A stretch of DNA of 55,234 nucleotides from T3Sed10-213 sp012519365 (GTDB taxonomy: Bacteria; Planctomycetota; Phycisphaerae; Sedimentisphaerales; Anaerohalosphaeraceae). The position numbers and the translations under genes are program-made. The notes beneath the pieces are model-generated. The model saw only the letters and a list, made by a program, of their open reading frames with translations, ran no database searches and was not told the origin of the DNA. The number at the start of each line of letters is the position of its first letter. Positions within the stretch are counted from its first letter, which is position 1. Where the stretch lies: the NCBI GenBank assembly GCA_033809355.1, contig JAPXLV010000012.1, positions 1 to 55,234 of the forward strand, read 5' to 3'. Of the stretch, positions 7,839 to 15,266 are shown one piece after another.

Positions 7839-8852
7839 ATGGCTGCAAGTTACTACAAAATGCAAGAGGTCATGGACAAACTCAATAAAACCGAGCAAGA
7901 GGTCCAGGACCTGGTCAAAGAAGGCAAACTTCGCCAATATATGGATGCCGGAAAGCCGGTATTCAAAGTCGAAGACGTCGATGCGCTGGCTGAGGAAATT
8001 GTGGGGCTGGATTTAACCTCTGGCGAAAACGAACTGGAACTTGCTGTCGAAGAAAGCGGCGAAATCGCCCTCCAACCGGACGAAGAAGACAAAAAAAAGG
8101 GCAAGAAAGAAAGCGAAGGGGGTTTCGGCCTGAGTCAAATGGGTGATTTGACCAGTGCCGATACAAATGTCGGAACCATAGGGCTGAACCTGCTCAGCGG
8201 CACCGAGGATGCCTACAAACTGACCGAGGACACCAAAGCCGAAACACAAGCCGGCGACATCGATGAAATTGAAAGCCTTGACGCTGATGCCAACCTTGAG
8301 AGTTTCGGCAGCGGTTCGGGGTTGCTGGATTTATCGCTACAGGCCGACGATACCTCCCTGGGAGCGGTGTTGGATGATATCCTGCCGACTGGTGCTGAGG
8401 GCGGCGACATTGCCGCTGAACCAATTGCTGACGAAGCGGGCCTGGTCGGCGAAGCCGAAGAACTGAGCGGCCAAGCGGAAGCCGCCGGTATGCCCGAGAT
8501 GGTTAGCGCAGAGACCCCGATGCCGGGTGCGGTCATGCCCGGCAGCCCCCTGATGGTCCAAGTGATGCCAGAGGACCCAACATCCGGCATTTATGGGACA
8601 ATGATGGTCTTTCCCGTGGCATTGTTGATATTGGCCGGTACCCTCGTGACCGCCGCAATTCAAGATACCGCGCCGTCCCTGCTGAAAATGCTCGTTGAAA
8701 CCACCGTGGCCAACATCAGCCTCATTTGGATTATCGCCGGTGCGGCGGCATTAATTATCTTGGCAATGTGGGCAATGACCGCAACCAAAGGCGAGAAAAA
8801 AACCAAATCGCCCCAAAAACCCCGCGAAAAAAAGCAGAAAAAAAAGGCCTAA
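7839..8852 (+). CDS. helix-turn-helix protein with C-terminal membrane anchor
   Basis: The frame is open from 7749, but the ATG at 7839 (MAASYYKMQEV) is preceded by AGGAAA at a good distance, giving 337 residues. Residues 1-50 resemble the winged helix-turn-helix of MerR/excisionase-like proteins (YYKMQEVMDKLN, then LVKEGKLRQYMDAGKPVFKVEDVDAL). A long acidic, low-complexity middle follows (about 55-240, rich in Asp, Glu, Gly, Ala, Ser). Near the C-terminus are two hydrophobic helices (VFPVALLILAGTLVTAAI and SLIWIIAGAAALIILAMWAM) and a very basic tail (KGEKKTKSPQKPREKKQKKK). A DNA-binding-like head tethered to the membrane is unusual. Function unknown; it is followed by an OmpA-like lipoprotein and ndk in the same direction. 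Confidence 0.8.
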   Translation: MAASYYKMQEVMDKLNKTEQEVQDLVKEGKLRQYMDAGKPVFKVEDVDALAEEIVGLDLTSGENELELAVEESGEIALQPDEEDKKKGKKESEGGFGLSQMGDLTSADTNVGTIGLNLLSGTEDAYKLTEDTKAETQAGDIDEIESLDADANLESFGSGSGLLDLSLQADDTSLGAVLDDILPTGAEGGDIAAEPIADEAGLVGEAEELSGQAEAAGMPEMVSAETPMPGAVMPGSPLMVQVMPEDPTSGIYGTMMVFPVALLILAGTLVTAAIQDTAPSLLKMLVETTVANISLIWIIAGAAALIILAMWAMTATKGEKKTKSPQKPREKKQKKKA

Positions 8853-8895
8853 GTATCGATTTCATAAGAGTTTTCAAAACGATTTTGCCGATATA

Positions 8896-8915
8896 CACCC
8901 AGTGGTGGTTTTTTT
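8896..8915 (+). terminator. weak terminator-like hairpin after the HTH-membrane gene
   Basis: A 4-bp stem CACC/GGTG with loop CAGT is followed by G and seven T residues. The stem is short, so this may only attenuate. Confidence 0.3.
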
Positions 8916-8955
8916 AATATAGCTCAAACAGGATGTACTTTGAAAGGATTTGGCG

Positions 8956-9744
8956 ATGACCAGCAGCAGGTTTTACGGATGGATTTTAAGCTTGGCAATA
9001 ATCACTCTTGTGGCCGGCGGTTGCGGCGTCAGTCAACAACAATATGAAGATCTGCAAACGCAAAACCGCATTCAGCAGAATCGCTTAAATGAATTGGAAA
9101 CGGCTTTGGCACAATGCAACCAATCGATTCAGGAAAAGCAACGTCAAATCGAAGCCCTGCAGGGCAAAACCGGCGCCGATTTGGAAGCTTGCCAAGCCCT
9201 GAACGCCGCTCTTGAGACGGATCTGGAAGAAAAAAAGGCGCTGATTGCTAAATTGCAGGCGCAACTGCTTGAAGGCGGGGCCCCCCTCCCGTTGGAGTTG
9301 AATGTCAAACTCCAGGAATTTGCCCAGACCAGTGATATGATCGACTTTGACGAGGCCACCGGCTCGCTGAAATTCAAAAGTGACTTGCTGTTCAATCTTG
9401 GCAGCGATGAAGTCCAGCCTACCGCCGTCGAATCGCTCAAAACCTTGGCCGAGATTATGAACACACCGGAGGCTCGGGAGTTCGATCTGGTCATTGTCGG
9501 GCATACCGATGATGTGCCGATTCGACGGGCCGCCACGCGTCAGGCTCATCCGACCAACTGGCATCTGTCAGCCCACCGCGCAATTTCAGTGCTGAACAAT
9601 CTTAGCAAATACGGCCTTGAACAAGAACGTATGGCAATCAAAGGGTACGGCGAGTTCCGCCCCGTCGAGCCGAATCGACCCAACAAGGGCGGCAATCCCG
9701 CCAACCGCCGGGTGGAAATCTTTATTGTGCCGCGCGTCCGCTAA
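8956..9744 (+). CDS. OmpA-family peptidoglycan-binding lipoprotein
   Basis: The ATG at 8956 sits 7 bases after AAAGGA; the in-frame TTG at 8950 is too close to it. The 262-residue product has a signal peptide with a lipobox-like VAGGC (Cys 23). A coiled coil of about 70 residues rich in Gln and Glu follows (LNELETALAQCNQSIQEKQRQIEAL). The OmpA-C domain is at about 130-260: FNLGSDEVQPTAVESL, VIVGHTDDVPIRR, HLSAHRAISVLNNL and GNPANRRVEIFIVP. It should anchor the outer membrane to peptidoglycan, like Pal or MotB-type proteins. Ndk starts 27 bp downstream. Confidence 0.9.
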   Translation: MTSSRFYGWILSLAIITLVAGGCGVSQQQYEDLQTQNRIQQNRLNELETALAQCNQSIQEKQRQIEALQGKTGADLEACQALNAALETDLEEKKALIAKLQAQLLEGGAPLPLELNVKLQEFAQTSDMIDFDEATGSLKFKSDLLFNLGSDEVQPTAVESLKTLAEIMNTPEAREFDLVIVGHTDDVPIRRAATRQAHPTNWHLSAHRAISVLNNLSKYGLEQERMAIKGYGEFRPVEPNRPNKGGNPANRRVEIFIVPRVR

Positions 9745-9771
9745 GATCAACGCCAATCTGTCCCCAAAATT

Positions 9772-10233
9772 ATGATTGAACGAACGCTGATTATTATTAA
9801 GCCGGACGCGGTGCAGCGGCATCTCATCGGCAGAATCATCACCCGATTTGAAGACAAAGGACTTCAAATTGTTGCCGCCAAAATGATGAAAATTCCCGAG
9901 CAGCTGGCGCGTAAGCATTATGCCGTACATGAAGGAAAACCTTTTTTTGAAGGGGTGGTTCGCTATTTGTCCTCTTGCCCCGTTCTGGTTATGGTACTCC
10001 AGGCCGACAGCGTGATTGGAATAGCCCGCAAACTCATGGGCAAGACCTTCGGCAACGAGGCCGAACCGGGCACCATTCGAGGCGATTTCGGTGCCAGCCG
10101 CGGGTTTAACCTTATTCACGGCTCTGATAGTCCGGAATCGGCGGATTACGAAATTGGCCTCTATTTCAGGCCGGATGAGCTGTGCGATTATGACTTTCCC
10201 GACGCAGATTGGATTTACGGCCAAAATGAATGA
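9772..10233 (+). CDS. ndk: nucleoside diphosphate kinase
   Basis: Ndk transfers the gamma-phosphate from ATP to nucleoside diphosphates through a phosphohistidine. The 153-residue protein has the N-terminal ERTLIIIKPDAVQR, the central GTIRGDFGASRGFNLIHGSD with the active-site histidine in NLIHGSDS, and the C-terminal WIYGQNE. The usual GATNP segment before GTIRGD is replaced by GKTFGNEAEP, a minor variant. It follows the OmpA-like gene by 27 bp with only a weak ribosome binding site, so translation may depend on the upstream gene. Confidence 0.96.
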   Translation: MIERTLIIIKPDAVQRHLIGRIITRFEDKGLQIVAAKMMKIPEQLARKHYAVHEGKPFFEGVVRYLSSCPVLVMVLQADSVIGIARKLMGKTFGNEAEPGTIRGDFGASRGFNLIHGSDSPESADYEIGLYFRPDELCDYDFPDADWIYGQNE

Positions 10234-10267
10234 GGACCCGATAAATATCATAACCGCACACGATGGG

Positions 10268-10295
10268 CTCGTTTCGCCGAGGCTAAGCGGACGAG
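10268..10295 (+). other. small hairpin in the 255-bp gap after ndk
   Basis: CTCGT/ACGAG (10268-10272 with 10291-10295) and CGC/GCG (10275-10277 with 10287-10289) form an interrupted stem with a 9-base loop, upstream of the terminator at 10327. It may be part of the ndk 3' untranslated region. No RNA family is recognised. Confidence 0.25.
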
Positions 10296-10326
10296 TCTGA
10301 CCGGTAATACAGAAACTTGAATACCC

Positions 10327-10352
10327 AAAGCCCCTTTCGGGGGGCTTTTTTT
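10327..10352 (+). terminator. Rho-independent terminator
   Basis: AAAGCCCC (10327-10334) pairs with GGGGCTTT (10341-10348) around a short TTTCGG loop, followed by a T run. It ends the OmpA-like/ndk transcript. Confidence 0.85.
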
Positions 10353-10488
10353 GTGCGCTTTAGCCCACGTTCTCAGAAAATTGCCTTTTTTGGTTTTTTT
10401 CCCTTTTGCCGTGATAAATGCCATTTGTTCTGTATAATCGCATCGCTTTTTTGGGACGCCGCACTGTTACCCGACGAAAGGATTATTC

Positions 10489-11815
10489 ATGACACAGACA
10501 AAAGTGATGAATCGATGGCAGGTGGTAATCGGGGGAATTTAAATTCAACTTTGTCTGGGGTCTATTTACGCATGGTCGGCTTTTACGAAAGAGCTGACCG
10601 AGGCCGGACTAACCAAAACACAAACACAAATTATTTTCTCCACGGGGCTGGTTTCTTTTGCAGTAGTCATGGCGTTGATTGCAGGCAAATGGCAAAAAAA
10701 ACCGGACCTCGAAAGGTCGCGATTGCCGGAGGCCTTGTTTTGGGCCTGGGTTATATGTTGGCAGGATTTTCAGGAACCCACAATAATCCAAGTTTTTGGG
10801 GAATTCTTTTGGGCATCGGGCTGCTGGGCGGTACGGGTATCGGATTGGGCTATGTCTGTCCCATTGTGGCACTGGTTAAGTGGTTTCCCGATAAAAAAGA
10901 ATGATTACGGGCCTTGCCGTAGCTGGTTTTGGTTTTGGCGCGTTAATCTGGATCAAATTGACCACTGGCTTTGAGTTCGGCCCGATAAATTTGACGCCGG
11001 GCTGGGAAGGCCTCTACGGGATGGGGTGGACTGTGAACGAGGTCTTCAAGCTCTACGGCCTTTTGTTTGCCATACTGGTCATTGCAGGTGCACAAGTATT
11101 GGTTAACCCTCCTGACAATTGGCAGCCCGTGACGAACTGTCCTGTCCAAAACGCCGGGCACGTGGAGCTAACCGCAAGGCAAATGATGCGCACCCCGCAA
11201 TTTTGGATCTTGTTTTTGACTTTTGCCGCTGGGGGAATGGCCGGATTGGAGGTTATCGGAAACATTCAACTTTTCGGCATCGACGCCCTGACCGCAAAGG
11301 GCGTTGTACCCGCAGAAGCCAACAGCATCGTCTCAACAGCAATGGGCCTGTTTTATGCCCTGCTCAACGGACTCGGCCGAATCGTCTGGGGGGTACTTTC
11401 GGATAAAACCGGACGAAAGAATGCGATTGTCCTAATGAGCGCTTCTCAAGGAATCATGCTGATTCTTTTCTATTTCATCGGAAGCTATGAAATCGGTCTT
11501 TACCTCGGAGCGGCTCTGATCGGCTTTAACTTCGGGGGCAATTTTGCCTTGTTCCCGGCCGCGACAGCGGACTATTTTGGAAACAAAAACGTCGGCACGA
11601 ATTACCCTTGGGTCTATATGGCTTATGGCGTAGGCGGGGTTATCGGCCCAATTCTCGGCGGCATCATGGGCGATGCGGGGGTCTGGCTGTGGGCGTTTGT
11701 GCCGGCCGGCATTGCATGTTTGGCCGCAGCCGCTTTATCTGCCCGGCTCAGACCGGTACACCCCTCCGCACACGCCTTGTCCCTCGAAGCCAATGGCGAA
11801 ACCGACGCTTCATAG
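10489..11815 (+). pseudogene. decayed OxlT-like MFS transporter
   Basis: A good ribosome binding site (GAAAGGA, about 10475-10482) precedes the ATG at 10489. The product begins like an oxalate:formate-antiporter-type MFS protein (NRWQVVIGGI), then three lesions follow. A TAA stop lies at codon 18, just before IQLCLGSIYAWSAF. An A8 run near 10694-10701 needs nine A's to continue into TGPRKVAIAGG. A G is missing near 10900, where GATAAAAAAGAATG should encode DKKGMITG. Restoring two bases gives 1329 bp (442 codons), the normal length for a 12-helix MFS protein. The rest is well conserved (WGVLSDKTGRKNAIV, PAATADYFGNKNVG). The intact 3' frame (10901-11815) would lack the first four or five helices and is unlikely to function. 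Assembly error is the alternative, but three lesions in one gene favour decay. Confidence 0.85.
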
Positions 11816-11839
11816 CCCTGTCTGCAGCCTTATCTGGTT

Positions 11840-13144
11840 CTATATTTGCCAAAGCCAGTTTTCGGCCAGGATGAGGATGTCGGCAATATCCACCACACCG
11901 CTGTGGTCAAAATCTTCATAATCCACAGGCACATCCATCCATACCGCCGAAAGTTGTGCAACATCGAACAAATCGACCCGGCCGTCAATGTTCAAATCGG
12001 CAATGTTGCCGTACATTGAGGCCTGGGCGGTATTGCCGTAAGCGCCAATATTAGCTCGACGACCGTTCGGCCACGGCTCACGTGAGTAGTCAGCCTCGCT
12101 CGGACCGGCGATGATACACGGACTGGTAGATGCATCTGTCACCCATTGTTGAACCGTCGGATCCCAACGGCCGAACATACTCAAAAGCCGCACATCCCAC
12201 TCGAACGGCAACTGCTGTGCATCAAATGAAGCAAACAAGGGATCTGCTTCAAGGACGCTTTCGTCCAAAAGGATCGTGCTGTTCAGATCGGCGGCAAATA
12301 TCCCGTCGGCGCCGTCCTGGACAACCGTGTACCAGACGCTGACGCTGCTGGCATCAGAAGCGTATATCTGCGTACCTTGCCTATCCGGCTCAATCAAGTC
12401 GTTGCCCCAGAAAATACTCTTTGAGACCGCAAGGGTACTTCCGAATTCGACGGCTGCGGCACCGCCGTTGACGTTCCCCCAGTTGCCCGCCAGGGTACAA
12501 TGATCCAACATAACCTCGCTGTCCATATCGGCAATCAGCGCACCGCCGTGCCAGCCTTCGTTACCGACAAAGATACAGTGACTGACCGTCGCCTGGGTAT
12601 TGCCGAAATAAACCGCCCCTCCCAATGCGGCCAGACAGTTGGTAAAAACGCAAAATCGAACATCCACCTGTCCGCCGTCGGCAAAAATCGCCGCCCCGTG
12701 CGGCTCTTCATAATACGGCGGGTCAAAAAGGTCTGAAAGACTGAGTTTTCCCTCTTTGAAGGCATTTTGAAAGGTCAGCCCTTCCAGTATAATCCGGCCT
12801 TGATCAGGGATAGTAAACATAAAGATTCCCCCCTGCTGCTGCGGATCGATAACCGTGGCCTCGACGGTGTCCCAATCGTCCGGTTGGGTGGAACGGATCG
12901 TCAGGGACAAGCCGTCCACAGAAAGGTCGTAATTGCCTTGCCCGCTATAGACGCCGGGCATCAGGACGATCGTATCGCCGTCCTGAGCAGCGTTCAAAGC
13001 CTGCTGAATAGTTTCAAAGGGCTGTTCGAACGAGCCGTTCGGATCGTCCGACCCGGCCGGGCAGACAAACCACTGCTGGGCGGAAACAACACCAACCGCC
13101 AACCCAATCATCACACTGAGGCATACGCGCTGCATCATTTTCAT
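11840..13144 (-). CDS. secreted right-handed beta-helix protein with dockerin-like C-terminus
   Basis: About 434 residues. Several start codons lie in tandem at 13150-13135; GGGGAG just upstream favours the ATG at 13144. A signal peptide (CLSVMIGLAVGVVSA) is followed by a DUF1565-like segment (WFVCPAGSDDPNGSFEQPFETIQQAL) and parallel beta-helix repeats (RFCVFTNCLAALGGAVYFG, CTLAGNWGNVNGG), as in pectate-lyase-fold proteins. The last 60 residues hold two dockerin-like calcium loops (DLNIDGRVDLFD and DFDHSGVVDIAD), each followed by a W. No catalytic residues can be assigned, so it may be a binding protein rather than an enzyme. It is convergent with the MFS pseudogene. Confidence 0.85.
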   Translation of the reverse strand: MKMMQRVCLSVMIGLAVGVVSAQQWFVCPAGSDDPNGSFEQPFETIQQALNAAQDGDTIVLMPGVYSGQGNYDLSVDGLSLTIRSTQPDDWDTVEATVIDPQQQGGIFMFTIPDQGRIILEGLTFQNAFKEGKLSLSDLFDPPYYEEPHGAAIFADGGQVDVRFCVFTNCLAALGGAVYFGNTQATVSHCIFVGNEGWHGGALIADMDSEVMLDHCTLAGNWGNVNGGAAAVEFGSTLAVSKSIFWGNDLIEPDRQGTQIYASDASSVSVWYTVVQDGADGIFAADLNSTILLDESVLEADPLFASFDAQQLPFEWDVRLLSMFGRWDPTVQQWVTDASTSPCIIAGPSEADYSREPWPNGRRANIGAYGNTAQASMYGNIADLNIDGRVDLFDVAQLSAVWMDVPVDYEDFDHSGVVDIADILILAENWLWQI

Positions 13145-13215
13145 CATCACTCCCCATAACTAAAAGTAAATTTGGCTTATCGTGTTCTATTTTATCTTGC
13201 GTAATTGTCCCATCA

Positions 13216-14052
13216 TCAGGTATTGGCCATGTGAATCAACGCGGCCGTCGGTTCCTTGGGACGTCGCCATGTTCCGATGCCGTCCCACCACAGGGCCGCA
13301 TAATCGACGCACCCGTTTTTTATCCGCTCACGGAGTCGATTGTGAATCATCTGATGGACAAACCGCATACAGGTAATTTGTCCCATTTGCCAGGCTTTTG
13401 CTCCAAGTTCAGCGGTTTTGGCTTGAATTTGCTGCATCCGACCGGCAGGATCACAATACAACTCGACCAGGTCATCGACAGCGTCACGAAACGTCTGCTC
13501 CCACAACTTCTGCAAATCCAATTCCCGCTGCTCGAGCGATTTTAACAAGGCGACGTTTTCCTGCTGGATGCGTTGCTTTTCAGCCCGGGCTTCAGCAAGC
13601 CGCCGAAGACGGTGCCGCCGACTCTGTGGAAGAATGGCCTCCACCAGGCCGACCGCCGAATCCACCACCACCCACGTCACAAAGGTCATCGCCAACGTTC
13701 CCTCGGCCACAATCCGCAGCAAGGCCACAAGGTCGACTATCCCGACGCCGGCGATCAGACCGGCCAACGTGCCAAGGAACGGCGCCATATCATAGAAAAA
13801 CAGATATGCCGGCGACGTGGACAGCGGATGCTCTTGAACATATTGAGCCCGCACCACGCCGCGAAACAAGGCGAACAAATACAACGCCAGCAAAAAAACT
13901 AAAAAGACCGCCCCATAACCGGATATCGAAAAGATCACCCACCACTTCACCCCTGCCTGCCGCAAAGAAATAACCAACAGCACAGAGGCACACACCAACA
14001 GCCACACTGTCCCCCAAATATGAATACGTTTTAATAGCCGCTGGGCATTCAT
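13216..14052 (-). CDS. membrane protein of unknown function with cytoplasmic coiled coil
   Basis: 278 residues, not recognised. Four hydrophobic segments lie in the first half (about 12-32, 38-65, 92-112 and 116-136). A strongly charged helical region follows (about 142-200: QSRRHRLRRLAEARAEKQRIQQEN), likely a coiled coil. The C-terminal 80 residues are soluble and include CMRFVHQMIHNRLRERIKNGC. It lies 28 bp downstream of the polysaccharide export gene and is probably co-transcribed, which hints at an envelope or export-related role, but nothing in the sequence fixes one. Confidence 0.75.
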   Translation of the reverse strand: MNAQRLLKRIHIWGTVWLLVCASVLLVISLRQAGVKWWVIFSISGYGAVFLVFLLALYLFALFRGVVRAQYVQEHPLSTSPAYLFFYDMAPFLGTLAGLIAGVGIVDLVALLRIVAEGTLAMTFVTWVVVDSAVGLVEAILPQSRRHRLRRLAEARAEKQRIQQENVALLKSLEQRELDLQKLWEQTFRDAVDDLVELYCDPAGRMQQIQAKTAELGAKAWQMGQITCMRFVHQMIHNRLRERIKNGCVDYAALWWDGIGTWRRPKEPTAALIHMANT

Positions 14053-14080
14053 AACACAGTTATCCCCCCGTCACCAACGA

Positions 14081-14815
14081 TTAACCGCCCATCATCTGAA
14101 CGGTACGTCCACCCTGCAGAATCGGTCCGACAATTTCGCCGACCGTTATGCCAATAGCCGCGAACACCGTCGGCGGAACATAGATAATATCACCCTCTTC
14201 CAGCAGCACGATCTGATCCGTTCGTCCGCGTATGACCATATCGCGATAGTCCAGCGCAAATATCCTGGATCGCTCCCCGGCCACCCGTGACGGGCGAATG
14301 ACCTGAACTTGTTCTTTCCACGCGTAATCAGTCGGAACCGCCTTGGCCAGCGCCGAGAGGGTCGTCTCGCGACCGGTAAAGACCTTGGCACCGGGCATGC
14401 GAACCTGCCCCAGCACATAATACAGTTTGCTCTGATTGGTAACACGTACATCGATAGGATAATCGCCGGTCAACTTGTACAACTCGCTGAGACGCAGAGC
14501 GATCAACTCGGCCACTTGTCGGGGCGTTTTGCCGGCAACGGGAATCTCTCCGATCTTTTCATACGAAATCATCCCGTCGGGGCGAATTTCCTGGGTCTGT
14601 CCCAACTGACTGCTGACGCCGCGCAATTCCGGAATATCACTGGCAATTACCGTAATCCGGTCAGGCGGTTCGATAATATAATCCTCGCCCGTCACGTCGG
14701 CCTCGGTCGGCTTCAAAAAGGCCTCAAGGTCTTTTTCTTGAGCCTCAAAAAAGCAACCGCTCAACATAACCGCCGACAACAGTGCCCCTGTCGCCCATAT
14801 CGTACGCATCACCAT
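14081..14815 (-). CDS. polysaccharide export lipoprotein (Wza/Poly_export-SLBB type)
   Basis: The frame is open from 14905; the ATG at 14815 follows an AAAGGGGG site and begins a lipoprotein signal (MVMRTIWATG...VMLSGC), giving 244 residues. The Poly_export domain is at about 40-130 (YIIEPPDRITVIASDIPEL, IRPDGMISYEKIGEIPVAGKT). An SLBB-like domain is at about 135-215 (YYVLGQVRMPGAKVFTGRETTLSALAKA, then LLEEGDIIYVPPTVFA). The C-terminus runs to VGPILQGGRTVQMMGG. Members form outer-membrane export channels for capsule or exopolysaccharide. No chain-length or flippase genes are nearby, so the partner system must be elsewhere. Confidence 0.9.
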   Translation of the reverse strand: MVMRTIWATGALLSAVMLSGCFFEAQEKDLEAFLKPTEADVTGEDYIIEPPDRITVIASDIPELRGVSSQLGQTQEIRPDGMISYEKIGEIPVAGKTPRQVAELIALRLSELYKLTGDYPIDVRVTNQSKLYYVLGQVRMPGAKVFTGRETTLSALAKAVPTDYAWKEQVQVIRPSRVAGERSRIFALDYRDMVIRGRTDQIVLLEEGDIIYVPPTVFAAIGITVGEIVGPILQGGRTVQMMGG

Positions 14816-15104
14816 CAGGCTTGCCCCCTTTCGTTCTAAAAGTGGCCGTTTTACAGTTCCGCAGATAATGGGTTTATTATAATAAAATTCCCCCTCCTCT
14901 GTCAAGCCTGCATCCTGAATAGGTGCTTGGCGGAGTCCGATAACCCCACCAAGAAGACCCTTGTTGTCTGGTACAAGAAAGGGCCATTGCCAAAGCGTCC
15001 GATAATCTCACTCAACCCAGACAGTTCTGTCTTATCACAAATCGAATTTGAACAAGAGCCTGCCGTTCACAGCGAAGGTTGTTTTCATGCAGCAAAAAAA
15101 CTAA

Positions 15105-15168
15105 TTTTGCGCAATTTTTTCACAGAGCACAATATCTTTCCTCTTTTCCCGTCTGGTTTTGCTATAAT
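15105..15168 (+). promoter_or_regulatory. PL1 promoter with XylR/AraC-type operator
   Basis: A perfect TTGCGCAA palindrome (15107-15114) lies upstream of a degenerate half site AGCACAATAT (15126-15135), a poor -35 (15140-15145, CCTCTT) and a perfect -10 TATAAT (15163-15168). The half site, -35 and -10 have the same relative spacing as in the promoters at 43960-44025 and 45185-45250, but the two half sites are 18 bp apart here against 22 bp there. The weak -35 fits activator dependence. The remainder of 14816-15266 shows no gene. Confidence 0.55.
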
Positions 15169-15266
15169 TCCAGAAATGCGAGAGGGTTTGTACGTCCCGG
15201 CCTGTTCATCGAAACACACGATGTCATCAATACCGGTCGGAAAACATTCAATTCAGGAGAACGCCA

